Shown: positions 41,301 to 44,738 of the stretch, one piece after another
How the letters are laid out: each line of letters opens with the position of its first letter
Numbering within the stretch: position 1 is the stretch's first letter
Assembly: GCA_022818135.1 (NCBI GenBank)
Contig: JAFMSR010000005.1
Location: 29,983,600 to 30,047,599 of the forward strand
Direction of reading: 5' to 3'
Length of the DNA stretch: 64,000 nt
From: Saxidomus purpurata
Taxonomy: Eukaryota; Mollusca; Bivalvia; Venerida; Veneridae
Position numbers and translations under genes: made by a program
The notes under the pieces: generated by a model
Database searches by the model: none
What the model saw: only the letters and a program-made list of their open reading frames with translations
Told to the model about the DNA's origin: nothing

Positions 41301-44215
41301 GGGGTGCTTGATTGTGCAGTGACAGTGCAGATCATGATCAGTCTGTACATATGTACAGGCTGAGATCGTCACAAAGCCAGAATCATTTGCCGTCTGAGGG
41401 CAAGGATTACTTAACAGGAACATCTTCTTTCATCTGGTCACTGAAATGAACATGGTAAATTGTGACCTCTGGTTTGTTCTATGTACAGGGTGAACATGAT
41501 CAGGCCTTGTCATTATTGGAGAGAGAGATGCAGCAACATTTTGGAAATGTAACCCAACTCAAGGCAGATAACTCCAAGGAAGGAAACATCAAGAGAAAAG
41601 TCTATGCTAAGGTAAGGAAATCGTAGAATAATATGCTTGTTCACTATACACATAGAAAGTTTTGGGAAGAAAATTTTATCCAATATTTTTAAGAACTTAC
41701 AATGTGCATGTTGTTTATTATTTTGTGTGTCTTAGAAAGTTAGGGAAAAAAGACAAGAAAAGCAGTTTTATAAACATTGTTAGAGAGACCTGTTTTCAAA
41801 ATGCACAAGCTTACAGATTACCCCAAGAAAAGTATTTGGATCAAAAACAGTTTCATTTCAAGCCAGTATTTGACACTGAATTAACGTTTTAATGGGCTGA
41901 CATAATTATACAATAAAAGAAAAATAAGGAACTTTCCATTTTCTACAGGCACTGTTGTTGTATGGGAGATATTGTGAGGAAACATCTAAGATAGAAAGTA
42001 ACGCCATTGTGAAACAGTACAAGGAGGTCATAGAAGCGGCCCCGGACTGGGAACATGGATACTTCTATCTGGGCACATACTTTGACAAGATTATGACCGC
42101 TCTAGTGGATGATAAAGATGATATCTCAAAACAAGGGTAATCTGTAATATGTTTGTATTGCTTTGCAATCTCTTTACTCCTTAAATATAAAGTTATGTAA
42201 TCCAATGACTGAAAAAGGAGAGAGTTTATAAATAAGCCTAGAGCTTTCAACTCAATCTGTTATGTTTTTGTAATAGTATGTCTTGCATGTAATTTATCAA
42301 TAAAAAACTGTTTAAACCAATGACTGGAGACGGTTATTTACCTTCATGTGCTGTTGTGAATGACGGGTTCTTTAAGCTCTGTATACATGTATGTATGATG
42401 AATATATTTGCTTGCTTAAGCTTATAGTTTTTATCCCCAGCTGTGAAGGGGGAGGGAGATATAGGAATGGTCTCCCCCTGTCCTAAGATTCTGTCGTTCG
42501 TCTGTCTGTAACATTTGTTGTCCGCTCTATATCTCTTTAACACTTAGAAGGATTTTGATGAAACTCCAGTCAAATGTTCACCTCTTCAATACAGTGTGCA
42601 AAACCCATGAGCCAGTCACGCTGCTTTCTACAGTATGTTTTTTGAAATATTTGTTTTGAAATATTCTCATTTGAACCACTTTTTTAAAGAAAAGTTTTTG
42701 GTTTCAGGGAGTTTGTTGTGCATGTTGTGAAAAATCTTGGTACGTCTCTGCGCCATGGTAACCAGTTCATCTACCAGTCGTTGCCGCGGTTACTGAGTTT
42801 ATGGCTGGACTTCGGAACATCAGTGGTTGACCAGGAGAAAAAGGAAAGGTCAAAGACTACAACATCGACTTCTCAGTCGTTGCAGAAAAACAGAAATAAT
42901 TTAGCAAAACTTAACAATGTAAGTTTTTACGAGGCTTACAGAAGAACCTCTTTTAAACTGCTGGCCCAGGCTGGGCCAAAACTGCTACAGAAAGTGAAAT
43001 TGGCTCAAAAGAAATAATGATTCTGTGCTTTGCAAACCGCACCACTTGGCAAAAATGGCCCAAGGAAAACATGGACCAGTCCTAGCCCTGGCCAGCTTAG
43101 GAAATGATAAATCATGGCCACTTGAAACATGTTGTTTATTTTCGTATTAACTGAGATGAGATATATCAGAAGGGATTTGTGACCCCCTTTCGCAGAAGGC
43201 TGTTTTTGATTACAGGTCATATAAATATAATCCATTTGCAACAATTCTCTTCTCTGTGTTAAAATTATTACATTTTCGAGATGGTGGTGGAGCTTGTGTT
43301 TTCATGCCATAATCTGCATCAGTAGATAAATCTGTCCTTTCCAACTGTATAGATTTTACTGCCAGTCTAGACTATGGAGTCAGATCCTAGTCTGCACTCC
43401 TTAATATCTGTATGGTATATTGTAATTAGTATCCGTAAATGTCTAGTATTTCCAGGTAAACAAACACATACTGTAAATTTACATACTATTAGATTTACTA
43501 TTCGACAATTCTCCTTCAAATAAGTCTGTCTGCTCACCAGTCATGAAATTTTTTTCATACAGAAATTAACCTAAATTACAGTATTCAAAAAAGAAATCTT
43601 ATCAAGATAGTATAAATGTTTATGTTTTTTTTTTTTTTTACAACATTATAGATGATAGGTACATTTGGAAAAACCCTTGCCCCATATCAGCTGTTTTTCA
43701 CATTTTCTCAGCTGACATCGAGAATCTGTCATGCTCATCCAGAAGTGTTCTTACAGCTTAAGGTAAGTTAAAAAGAACAGTTGAAACATGTTGTTTATTT
43801 CATTTAACTAGCAATTCAGACATTTATTTGTATAACTTTTATCAATCTGGCAGTTTCATTTCATCTTATACACTATATGGTGTTCATTAGCATTTTAGTG
43901 ATATATTGCATAGTTCAGTCAGCTAGCAACCAGTGTTATGCATTTTATGATAAACATGCTGCTGAAAGGTACAATTAATCTTGCTACAACCTTGTAAACC
44001 TAAAATTGGACTTCCATATTGAAGTTCATCATTAAATATGCAACATAAGTGTTGAAAAACAAGGCCAGTTTTGAAACAGGTACACACAAGAGTATGAATG
44101 AAAGCGTAATGTTTACCCTATTTGATCTGTTTATTGTGTGTTCCAGTTGATCATTGCAAGACTGGTTGTCAGTTACCCACAGCAGGCTCTCTGGTTTTTA
44201 GTTGCCGTGTCCAAG
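123..44215 (+). CDS. ATR: ATR checkpoint kinase, partial (45 internal exons, HEAT to FAT)
   Basis: Serine/threonine protein kinase ATR (PIKK family; Mec1/Rad3 orthologue). With ATRIP it is recruited to RPA-coated single-stranded DNA in the nucleus and phosphorylates CHK1 and other S/TQ substrates in the replication-stress checkpoint. Joining 45 exons by GT/AG sites and phase gives about 1939 codons without a stop. They run colinear with human ATR (2644 aa) from about residue 320 to about 2210. Seen in order: N-terminal HEAT repeats (exons 1-15), central HEAT and UME region (exons 16-28, UME about exons 20-22), then FAT (exons 32-45). Diagnostic matches include AIDPGRLELS (human AIDPGRLDFS), MADYLQPRLLGVLANF (human MADYLQPKLLGILAFF) and QRGYEYIVRLH in exons 37-38. 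Start codon, N-terminal ~300 residues, kinase, PRD and FATC are absent. The family call is secure; the missing 3' part may be beyond the window or lost at the gap. Confidence 0.96.
263..658 (+). other. ATR intron, no recognised content
   Basis: AT-rich intron between exons 1 and 2. I see no gene or clear repeat in it. Confidence 0.6.
659..968 (+). CDS. ATR: ATR exon 2 (N-terminal HEAT)
   Basis: 310 nt, the longest exon here, between TTTCTAG and GTACAT. Ends in phase 0. Encodes window residues ~47-150. FETNGLSRLQTRELKAAVSA aligns with human FEDGVLMRLKSDLLKAALCH. Confidence 0.92.
1572..1693. repeat. Three-unit tandem repeat, ~46-50 bp period
   Basis: Units share GCCATGTGAGAACTACTT and CCTAAATCACTATA. 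Lies in the 969-1838 intron, which otherwise shows nothing. Confidence 0.6.
1839..1978 (+). CDS. ATR: ATR exon 3 (N-terminal HEAT / basic linker)
   Basis: Acceptor CTTACAG, donor GTGACT. YLVGPLVKAVM continues human YLLGPLYAALK. The end NTPKTGGNLSRKR corresponds to the human basic linker ISPKRRRL. Leaves two bases (AG) for exon 4. Confidence 0.9.
2192..2554. repeat. 72-bp direct repeats flanking a 35-C homopolymer
   Basis: Copies at 2192-2264 and 2484-2554 are nearly identical (both start ATATGTATTACATGAGTAG). Between them lie a T13 run, a C9 run and a C35 run (2314-2348). It may be a real insertion or an assembly duplication around an unsequenceable C tract. Confidence 0.8.
2786..2891 (+). 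CDS. ATR: ATR exon 4
   Basis: AG|G joins to give R-KLDDGQRSSVKVEG, a low-complexity linker, then the start of a helix (STYKVMKSKLDKVLDQDIK). Low conservation; supported by open frame, splice signals and phase continuity. Confidence 0.8.
3106..3282. mobile_element. Pogo/Tigger-like MITE, 177 bp, TA flanks
   Basis: Begins TA|CAGTAAAACTTTGACAAC and ends GGGGTTTTACTG|TA, so it has CAGT...ACTG termini with TA on both sides. No coding capacity. Confidence 0.75.
3395..3730. repeat. Dispersed repeat with TCAAGGTCA motifs
   Basis: Opens with TATGCCCCCCCATC and contains two TCAAGGTCA motifs (3484, 3635). It resembles the other tandem-repeat families in this window. The long minus-strand frame across it is a by-product of the repeat. 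Confidence 0.6.
3818..3918 (+). CDS. ATR: ATR exon 5
   Basis: Acceptor ATCAAAG, donor GTAAAT. DDVCKKVEGVQIVLEIVSTC aligns with human PVIEMLEGIAVVLQLTALC. Ends with AG, completed to AGA by exon 6. Confidence 0.88.
4404..4582 (+). CDS. ATR: ATR exon 6
   Basis: Acceptor TTTTCAG, donor GTAACA. Encodes MTDFTKLTSWLSMECCNE and more, in the place of the human segment VVITWMSLDFYTKVLKS. Ends with one base (G), completed to GAA by exon 7. Confidence 0.9.
4650..5880. repeat. Tandem array of ~180 bp units, intron 6
   Basis: Units contain CTTCCTCATGCATTGAAG, GAATTGACTTGG and AAAGGTCAAGGTCAC. The units starting at 4825 and 5006 (period 181) are almost identical, while the others are well diverged. Open frames here are repeat artefacts. 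Confidence 0.8.
6047..6114 (+). CDS. ATR: ATR exon 7
   Basis: Short 68-nt exon, acceptor TTTCAG, donor GTAAGA. Ends FGWIVSLPWLL, matching human LCGMLSLPWIY. Confidence 0.93.
6115..6649 (+). other. ATR intron, no recognised content
   Basis: Unique-looking AT-rich sequence between exons 7 and 8; nothing supported. Confidence 0.5.
6650..6731 (+). CDS. ATR: ATR exon 8
   Basis: Acceptor TGTTACAG, donor GTCAGT. NDPSWIDLKPTNARDIVKI follows the SLPW helix as in human ATR. Leaves one base (G) for exon 9. Confidence 0.85.
7196..7290 (+). CDS. ATR: ATR exon 9
   Basis: Acceptor ACTTTCAG, donor GTAGGG. CLNVLALLPKEVAAKWRVHV aligns with human CVFLLTLFPRRIFLEWRTAV. Ends in phase 0. Confidence 0.93.
7809..7912 (+). 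CDS. ATR: ATR exon 10
   Basis: Acceptor TTTTGTAG, donor GTAAGT. GDTVVGMKQAAISTFPLVLY aligns with human SSHEVIRASCVSGFFILLQ. Ends with CT, completed to CTT. Confidence 0.9.
7913..8992 (+). other. ATR intron, no recognised content
   Basis: Between exons 10 and 11. It holds an A/G-rich patch around 8090-8240 and 8765-8800. No gene or clear element is seen. Confidence 0.45.
8993..9091 (+). CDS. ATR: ATR exon 11
   Basis: Acceptor CTATTTCAG. PCVEDKGEGIHRSLAAIAGP aligns with human KVKDDSDIVKKEFASILGQ. I chose the donor GTACGA at 9092 over GTGAGC at 9066 because only the former leaves phase 2, which exon 12 needs to avoid a stop. Confidence 0.82.
9516..9594. repeat. Perfect 30-bp inverted repeat (hairpin)
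   Basis: Left arm 9516-9545 and right arm 9565-9594 are exact reverse complements (inner end TTTGGCAAATTTCC / GGAAATTTGCCAAA) around a 19-nt loop. Weaker pairing extends to about 9491 and 9620. Probably a foldback MITE or a recent hairpin. Confidence 0.85.
9992..10068 (+). CDS. ATR: ATR exon 12
   Basis: Acceptor TTTTGACAG, donor GTATGT. Short and weakly conserved: REISMDLPMYKKISVGCLSC. Its boundaries are the only ones that keep phase between exons 11 and 13. Confidence 0.75.
10396..10760. repeat. GC-rich inserted segment, unassigned
   Basis: Composition changes sharply at CAGGGCTCAGAAAATTATAA, a terminus resembling hAT-type ends, then GGTCCGGGCCGGCCG. The 3' limit is unclear. It has C-rich stretches unlike the surrounding AT-rich intron. 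Open frames here match nothing I know. Confidence 0.4.
11425..11525 (+). repeat. tRNA-derived SINE fragment
   Basis: Pol III B-box-like CAGGTTTGAGCCC at 11448-11460, followed by a tail GTACTGGTTTTTCCAGGAAG similar to other fragments in this window. Not a functional tRNA. Confidence 0.55.
11648..11755 (+). CDS. ATR: ATR exon 13
   Basis: Acceptor ACTTACAG, donor GTAAGA. ANMFLPFLQLVNSDQSEVKQ aligns with human CKPFLFLLKKKIPSPVKLA. Leaves G for exon 14. Confidence 0.93.
11845..11930 (+). repeat. tRNA-like fragment
   Basis: A-box-like GTGCCAGATGG and B-box AGGTTCAAATCCC (11888-11900). No proper acceptor stem. Confidence 0.5.
12623..12755 (+). CDS. ATR: ATR exon 14
   Basis: Acceptor TATTTTAG, donor GTAAGT. 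ALKLIEDTDYDTRTAF aligns with human LLNLMEDPDKDVRVAF. Leaves AG for exon 15. Confidence 0.95.
13205..14034. mobile_element. Tandem-repeat element, ~150 bp units, intron 14
   Basis: Opens with TTATACCTCCCGAACAC, a GGGGGGTATA hairpin partner and a TGTC/CGTC microsatellite. About four units follow (CTCCAAAACCCCTGGTCAG, GATAAGTACAATGCCTAG, AGGTCAAGGTCACAGGGGC). It ends near GGGGGGTATTCATCACC. This is the layout of tandem-repeat MITE-like elements of bivalves. Confidence 0.7.
14436..14597 (+). CDS. ATR: ATR exon 15
   Basis: I chose acceptor ATTACAG at 14435 because AG|T restores FSEVIQYLLGDC, matching human FSGNIKHILESLD. An in-frame ATG starts at 14413 but is upstream of the splice site. Ends QETVLLTIAQLGR (human KDTLILTTGDIGR). 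Confidence 0.94.
15357..15688. mobile_element. Nested MITE, 332 bp, 31-bp TIRs
   Basis: Left end AGGCCAGAGTTTTTAT (15357-15387) and right end ATAAAAACTCTGGCCT (15658-15688) are inverted copies with a few mismatches. It sits inside the longer element and is missing from that element's second copy. Confidence 0.7.
15845..16205. repeat. Minisatellite with GATCATGATC core
   Basis: About eight units of 40-55 bp, each with GTGCAGATCATGATCAGAC followed by AGCAAAATAATGAATAGC. The core GATCATGATC is a palindrome. Confidence 0.85.
16737..17786. mobile_element. HINE/MITE-like tandem-repeat element, copy 2
   Basis: Same 5' hairpin, ~115 bp core units, GATCATGATC minisatellite (17318-17545) and 3' end GGGCCATCATGGCCCTCTTG as the copy at 14647. 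The 3' ~480 bp are almost identical in the two copies, so they separated recently. This copy lacks the 15230-15850 segment. Confidence 0.75.
17787..18348 (+). other. ATR intron, no recognised content
   Basis: Between the second tandem-repeat element and exon 16; nothing supported. Confidence 0.5.
18349..18445 (+). CDS. ATR: ATR exon 16
   Basis: Acceptor TATTTTAG, donor GTAAGG, after a 3.75 kb intron. EGELLMVVIIILLESMLSPT aligns with human KGDLVPFALLHLLHCLLSKS. Phase 0 at its end. Confidence 0.93.
18940..19131 (+). CDS. ATR: ATR exon 17
   Basis: Acceptor CATTTCAG, donor GTAAAT. CKFLVEAMHDAQM aligns with human CQFLVESLHSSQM; the end VLGFPDVKTFLS matches VFDFPDLNRFLT. 64 codons, phase 0. Confidence 0.96.
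19176..19297. repeat. Tandem duplication, two 62-bp copies
   Basis: Copies start at 19176 and 19238 (TTTATTTATTTGAATCAGAG) and are identical for nearly the full unit. They lie 45 bp after the exon 17 donor. Confidence 0.9.
19368..19545 (+). repeat. tRNA-derived SINE fragment
   Basis: B-box-like GGGTTTGAGCCC (19437-19448) and a tail GTCTAGTACTGGTTCTGACC matching the fragment at 23376 in layout. Confidence 0.55.
19880..19975 (+). CDS. ATR: ATR exon 18
   Basis: Acceptor TTAATGTAG, donor GTATGT. YIVPYLVSKGTTAASNLIKM aligns with human VLLPDLAAKASPAASALIRT. Confidence 0.95.
20045..20310. repeat. Dispersed GATCATGATCAG family copy
   Basis: Starts GTGCAGATCATGATCAGCC, with later AATTTATGGTACTG and AAAGATGGACA blocks. 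Related copies lie at 22205-22395 and 35238-35350. Confidence 0.6.
20352..20456 (+). CDS. ATR: ATR exon 19
   Basis: Acceptor CTTTTCAG, donor GTATAG. LLINNTKYVFSYLVRF aligns with human ILINNFKYIFSHLVCS. 35 codons, phase 0. Confidence 0.96.
20656..21045. mobile_element. Tandem-repeat element, ~140 bp units
   Basis: Opens with a hairpin (ACCAGGTTTTCAATTTTG / AAAATCCTGGT), then a GGCGGGCGGATGGGC microsatellite. Two units follow (CTGTAACTCTTCAACCCTTT) starting near 20741 and 20881. Same plan as the other tandem-repeat elements here. Confidence 0.65.
21354..21449 (+). CDS. ATR: ATR exon 20 (start of UME region)
   Basis: Acceptor AATTTCAG, donor GTAAGT. LADLLRIDFQRVHNELLLHL aligns with human LGSLLRQDFQGLHNELLLRI. 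Confidence 0.97.
21782..21952 (+). CDS. ATR: ATR exon 21 (UME region)
   Basis: Acceptor TTTTCAG, donor GTAAGT. MADYLQPRLLGVLANFDSQL is nearly identical to human MADYLQPKLLGILAFFNMQL. Phase 0 at both ends. Confidence 0.98.
22107..22395. repeat. MITE end fragment plus GATCATG-family copy
   Basis: ACACTGCAACCTCGTTATAACG is pogo-like at its left end, but no matching right end is seen. From 22205 a copy of the dispersed family follows (CAATCAATGGTT, GAAAGGACGGTCAAGTCCAT). Confidence 0.45.
22635..22792 (+). CDS. ATR: ATR exon 22 (UME region)
   Basis: Acceptor TTTCGCAG, donor GTGAGT. MGSKNISSIRHKVMNTLRIG aligns with human MGPKHVSSVRVKMMTTLRTG; CRAWNCFVR matches CRAWDCFVR. Leaves AG. Confidence 0.97.
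22838..23012. mobile_element. Pogo/Tigger-like MITE, 175 bp, TA flanks
   Basis: TA|CAGTGCAACCTCTCGGGAGC at the left, GGGAGGTTGGACTG|TA at the right. No coding capacity. Confidence 0.75.
23214..23333 (+). CDS. ATR: ATR exon 23
   Basis: Acceptor GTATTTAAG, donor GTTAAG. VATLLPLLKLLPKQVADIF and FMIVENR align with human VALLPLIHIQPKETAAIF and YLIIENR. Leaves AG. Confidence 0.96.
23376..23560 (+). repeat. tRNA-derived SINE
   Basis: A-box TGGCCAAGTGG (23380-23390), B-box-like GGTTTGAGACC (23444-23454), and the tail GTTCTAGTACTGGTCC shared with the copy at 19368. Confidence 0.6.
23787..24967. mobile_element. Pogo/Tigger-like element, 1181 bp, TA flanks
   Basis: Left end TA|CAGTAGAATATCGCTATTAC, right end GTAATGCGGAAGTCGACTG|TA, with ATTACGACCAC shared in inverted form. 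No transposase frame; it carries a second element inside. Confidence 0.75.
24177..24643. mobile_element. Nested MITE, 467 bp, 20-bp TIRs, 5-bp duplication
   Basis: CAGTCAGGGGTGTGACTTGT at the left and ACAAGTTACACCCCTGACTG at the right are inverted with one mismatch. Both are flanked by ACTGT (24172-24176, 24644-24648), a likely 5-bp target duplication. Confidence 0.75.
25303..25407 (+). CDS. ATR: ATR exon 24
   Basis: Acceptor ATATTGTAG, donor GTGTGT. HDIYFLPDMPELSDANAVLK aligns with human HEIYFLPDHPELKKIKAVLQ. Leaves AG. Confidence 0.96.
25408..26334 (+). other. ATR intron, no recognised content
   Basis: Between exons 24 and 25. It contains short open frames on both strands that I take as chance. 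Confidence 0.5.
26335..26449 (+). CDS. ATR: ATR exon 25
   Basis: Acceptor GGTTTATAG, donor GTAAGT. IQHESLDVRLHALSKLKNLL aligns with human IQHENVDVRIHALTSLKETL. Phase 0 end. Confidence 0.96.
26544..27372. mobile_element. Tandem-repeat element, five ~146 bp units
   Basis: Begins ATACCCCCGAAATGAAG and ends CCGGGGTATTAATCAC. Units begin near 26562, 26708, 26855, 27001 and 27148 with CCGGAGCATAACTTGAAAAC, then CTTCATACAATGG and GAGAGGAAGTGCAGTG. Related to the array at 39371. Confidence 0.75.
27653..27721 (+). CDS. ATR: ATR exon 26 (donor lies in a minisatellite unit)
   Basis: 69-nt exon, acceptor AATTTACAG, donor GTAAGT at 27722. VMESETANQTVSHLISV aligns with human YATDSETVEPIISQLVTV. Its last ~21 bases and donor are the first unit of a 30-bp tandem array that fills the next 380 bp, so further GTAAGT donors lie exactly +30 and +60 nt downstream, in frame. 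Confidence 0.93.
27701..28100 (+). repeat. 30-bp minisatellite spanning the exon 26 donor
   Basis: About 13 units of 30 bp, consensus near GTCACATCATATCCCTGTGG plus TAAGTTCTGT. The first unit is the coding end of exon 26 and its GTAAGT donor. Several later units keep GTAAGT (27752, 27782, 27980). Confidence 0.9.
28427..28569 (+). CDS. ATR: ATR exon 27
   Basis: Acceptor CATCCAG, donor GTGAGC. RLYAECLGNCSAIDPGRLEL aligns with human RLLCGECLGELGAIDPGRLDF. Leaves AG. Confidence 0.97.
28905..29126 (+). CDS. ATR: ATR exon 28
   Basis: Acceptor TTTTTCAG, donor GTAAAA. QDCSAFALQELLSIYRI aligns with human QDSAAYAIQELLSIYDC; EILIPLLSSK matches EILEPHLNTR. Leaves AA, completed to AAG by exon 29. Confidence 0.97.
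29421..30105. mobile_element. Tandem-repeat element with GTGTCGCCCT ends
   Basis: GTGTCGCCCT (29497-29506) and AGGGCGACAC (30062-30071) are inverted. A CCGT microsatellite follows the left end. About three ~155 bp units follow (TAACTTTGCCATTTCTTAAG, GACAGAGTTATGCCCC). Confidence 0.75.
30105..30735. repeat. Tandem array of ~170 bp units
   Basis: Four units with CAGGCTGTTACTTTGTCATG, AACTTGGCACAAATGTTCAG and TCAAAGGTCAAGGTCAC. The first unit abuts the preceding element. Similar to the array at 4650. Confidence 0.7.
30784..30901 (+). CDS. ATR: ATR exon 29
   Basis: Acceptor GTTTCAG, donor GTATGT. KPIYCSKKGNSFKDWVSTWT aligns with human KPIYLSKLGSNFAEWSASWA. Confidence 0.97.
31370..31463. repeat. 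3' remnant of the AGCTCACC element family
   Basis: CGGGTGAGCAGTATAGTGCC ATCATAACCCTCCTGT resembles the 3' ends at 16411 and 17751. The 5' part is absent. Confidence 0.5.
31541..31681 (+). CDS. ATR: ATR exon 30
   Basis: Acceptor TTATCTAG, donor GTAAAG. CSAMLNFDTHIAIYILPYVV aligns with human CSIMMKHDFKVTIYLLPHIL. Confidence 0.97.
32005..32179 (+). CDS. ATR: ATR exon 31
   Basis: Acceptor CATACAG, donor GTCAGT. MSAQTVFSILDYLTKWKYFV aligns with human LSTQTVFSMLDHLTQWARHK. Leaves G. Confidence 0.97.
32358..32816. mobile_element. Pogo/Tigger-like MITE, 459 bp, TA flanks
   Basis: TA|CAGTCAAACTTGT and ACAAGTTTGACTG|TA are perfect 13-bp inverted ends. It has inner repeats of GGTCGCTTAATGAAAT. The minus-strand frame at 32532-32807 is not a transposase. 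Confidence 0.85.
33105..33295 (+). CDS. ATR: ATR exon 32 (start of FAT domain)
   Basis: Acceptor TTATCTAG, donor GTATAT. G|GT joins, then YDFLGRIPQDKIAQVSFSCK and AYTRALMHFE align with human RFLDLIPQDTLAVASFRSK and AYTRAVMHFE. This is about where the FAT domain begins in vertebrate ATR. 32966-33104 is open in the same frame but does not match ATR and is treated as intron. Confidence 0.95.
33564..33672 (+). CDS. ATR: ATR exon 33 (FAT)
   Basis: Acceptor ATTTTCAG, donor GTATGT. DGAQGVAAIRQAPPSLQEQI aligns with human DGVAGVSAIRKAEPSLKEQI. Leaves G. Confidence 0.97.
33915..34065 (+). CDS. ATR: ATR exon 34 (FAT, TPR-like)
   Basis: Acceptor TTCCTGCAG, donor GTTTGT. LQTCYEQAIQSEPDELNNHQ is a TPR-like helix pair matching human ATACYDRAIQLEPDQIIHYH; GVIANR matches GVHANR. 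Leaves AG. Confidence 0.98.
34066..35096 (+). other. ATR intron, no recognised content
   Basis: Between exons 34 and 35; AT-rich with A/T runs near 34950-34980; no gene or element supported. Confidence 0.5.
35097..35187 (+). CDS. ATR: ATR exon 35 (FAT)
   Basis: Acceptor TTCTTCAG, donor GTAAGC. LPFQVEAAWKLGNWTDLENF aligns with human NTYRVEAAWKLSQWDLVENY. Confidence 0.97.
35238..35350. repeat. Dispersed GATCATGATCAG family copy
   Basis: CTGCAGATCATGATCAGCAC, then AACACCCCTTTATACAATTA and AAAGATGGACAAGTCCATT. Confidence 0.6.
35595..35785 (+). repeat. tRNA-derived SINE
   Basis: A-box TGGTATCATGG (35619-35629) and B-box GTGTTTGAACCCC (35653-35665), then a non-tRNA tail. An overlapping minus-strand frame is spurious. 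Confidence 0.6.
36198..36260 (+). CDS. ATR: ATR exon 36 (FAT)
   Basis: 63-nt exon, acceptor TATTTCAG, donor GTTAGT. SWPVMLGRILLAAKAK aligns with human TWSVRLGQLLLSAKKR. Confidence 0.95.
36580..36681. repeat. Inverted repeat with 34-bp arms
   Basis: Arms 36580-36613 and 36648-36681 share AATATCCGTCACCAA / TTGGTGACGGATATT with about five mismatches overall and a 34-nt loop. Confidence 0.8.
37082..37197 (+). CDS. ATR: ATR exon 37 (FAT)
   Basis: Acceptor CAATTTCAG at 37081 fits the human spacing best (EEEGFLQHLQVARQEQVGPL against ITAFYDSLKLVRAEQIVPL). A second acceptor TTTATAG at 37057 would add eight in-frame residues (SGFLNQFQ). FEMGSYQRGYEYIVR matches FERGSYQRGYEYIVR. Leaves AG. Confidence 0.95.
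37198..38074 (+). other. ATR intron, GATCATG motif only
   Basis: Between exons 37 and 38. One GTAGATCATGATCAGCACTG copy near 37890 and a weak tRNA-like patch near 37440-37500; nothing else. Confidence 0.45.
38075..38201 (+). CDS. ATR: ATR exon 38 (FAT)
   Basis: Acceptor TTACTTCAG, donor GTATGG. LHLLNEIEENMHVFMNLGQD aligns with human LHMLCELEHSIKPLFQHSPG. Confidence 0.94.
38369..38460 (+). repeat. tRNA-derived SINE head
   Basis: A-box TAGCTCAGTCTG (38377-38388) and B-box GGGTTTGAGTCCC (38420-38432). The 3' side does not close an acceptor stem, so this is not a working tRNA gene. Confidence 0.6.
38553..38692 (+). CDS. ATR: ATR exon 39 (FAT), contains a repeat-like insert
   Basis: Acceptor TTTTTTCAG, donor GTAAGA. 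IQEPVLTMRRTLLTLNQ aligns with human AKEPILALRRALLSLNK and HSWLNSAKIAHK with ECWLQSARVARK. Between these blocks the clam has about five extra residues (HESHSDLDLDREIG). That stretch contains the dispersed repeat motif on the minus strand (38623-38642). Leaves AA. Confidence 0.96.
39234..39333 (+). CDS. ATR: ATR exon 40 (FAT)
   Basis: Acceptor TTTTAACAG, donor GTCTGT. GNLQTAYSFLLQASEFNLPE aligns with human GHHQTAYNALLNAGESRLAE; KAKWHWEK matches RAKWLWSK. Confidence 0.97.
39371..40790. mobile_element. Tandem-repeat element, ~9 units of ~150 bp
   Basis: Opens with a hairpin CCCCCCGCCGAAGGCGAAGGGGG (broken: CCCCCC/GGGGG arms around GCCGAAGGC), a CCGT microsatellite, then units with GGAGCATAACTCCAAAAGT, GGAAGTGCAGTGTGCAAG and TAGAGTTATTCCCCTTTATC. 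Long minus-strand frames across it (39923-40755) are repeat artefacts. Confidence 0.85.
41110..41215 (-). repeat. tRNA-derived SINE head, minus strand
   Basis: Read on the minus strand: A-box TAGCTCAATGG (41190-41200) and B-box AGGTTTGAATCCC (41162-41174). Confidence 0.6.
41489..41611 (+). CDS. ATR: ATR exon 41 (FAT)
   Basis: Acceptor ATGTACAG, donor GTAAGG. GEHDQALSLLEREMQQHF aligns with human GDVHQALIVLQKGVELCF. Phase 0. Confidence 0.95.
41949..42136 (+). CDS. ATR: ATR exon 42 (FAT)
   Basis: Acceptor TTCTACAG, donor GTAATC. RYCEETSKIESNAIVKQYKE aligns with human RFMEETANFESNAIMKKYKD; DWEHGYFYLGTYFDKIM matches EWEDGHFYLAKYYDKLM. Leaves GG. Confidence 0.98.
42433..42620. repeat. Degraded tandem-repeat element
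   Basis: ATCCCCAGCTGTGAAGGGGG opening hairpin, then CCGCTCTATATCTCTTTAAC and GATGAAACTCC, as in the other families; one unit only. Confidence 0.55.
42708..42918 (+). CDS. ATR: ATR exon 43 (FAT)
   Basis: Acceptor GGTTTCAG, donor GTAAGT. SLRHGNQFIYQSLPRLLSLW aligns with human SLQYGNQFIYQSMPRMLTLW. A Ser/Thr-rich loop (KTTTSTSQS) follows. An in-frame ATG at 42718 is internal to the exon. Confidence 0.98.
42919..43651 (+). other. ATR intron, no recognised content
   Basis: Between exons 43 and 44; a T-run sits just before the acceptor. The exon 43 frame stays open to 43017 but does not match ATR. Confidence 0.55.
43652..43762 (+). CDS. ATR: ATR exon 44 (FAT)
   Basis: Acceptor CATTATAG, donor GTAAGT. 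LAPYQLFFTFSQLTSRICHA aligns with human LAPYQFLTAFSQLISRICHS. Confidence 0.98.
44147..44215 (+). CDS. ATR: ATR exon 45, last exon found (end of FAT)
   Basis: Acceptor TGTTCCAG, donor GTAAGA. LVVSYPQQALWFLVAVSK aligns with human VFLAYPQQAMWMMTAVSK. The donor is intact and phase 0, so the gene continues, but no following exon (human SSYPMRVNRCKEIL, then the kinase lobe) is seen in the next 19.8 kb. Confidence 0.97.
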
Positions 44216-44563
44216 GTAAGAATGTATTTTGTGAAATTAAGTAGAAAAGAAAATCTTCACATGTCAGTATTAATTCTGTTACGCAAGGAGTGATATCTAA
44301 GGTAGCATATCTTTAAATTATTTTGCAGTGACAAACATTTTTAAATGAATTCTTGGTATTCATGGAATGCAGCATATTATAATAAGGTAAAATTGAAAAG
44401 TTACAAGTATTTCCAATGAAGGACATTTGCAACAGTTTTTTGTATGTATATAATATCATGGCCGAACTTTTCCCTTTCATTGAATTTCTTAAATTTGGCA
44501 TTTTGTCTGAAATCAAGTTTGGACTAGAAAACTGAAATAGATATCTTAGGTCCCTGGTCTTTA

Positions 44564-44634
44564 TTTTGAATTATCTGCCCTTGAACACAGCATTTTGTTA
44601 TATTTTCTGATTTTCAAGGGCAGATAATTCAAAA
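44564..44634. repeat. Perfect 22-bp inverted repeat
   Basis: Arms 44564-44585 and 44613-44634 (core GAATTATCTGCCCTTGAA) are exact reverse complements around a 27-nt loop. Confidence 0.85.
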
Positions 44635-44738
44635 TTGAGAATGGTGACATTTGATTTGTATTTCAGATTTCTATTTCAGGGAGATTTTGGTCCTATATAC
44701 TATATACATATAGGACACTGACCTGAAGTATAGAAATA

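Noticed and set aside
44336..44400. Possible next ATR exon after TTTTGCAG
   Set aside because: The frames stop quickly and do not resemble the SSYPMRVNRCKEIL region.
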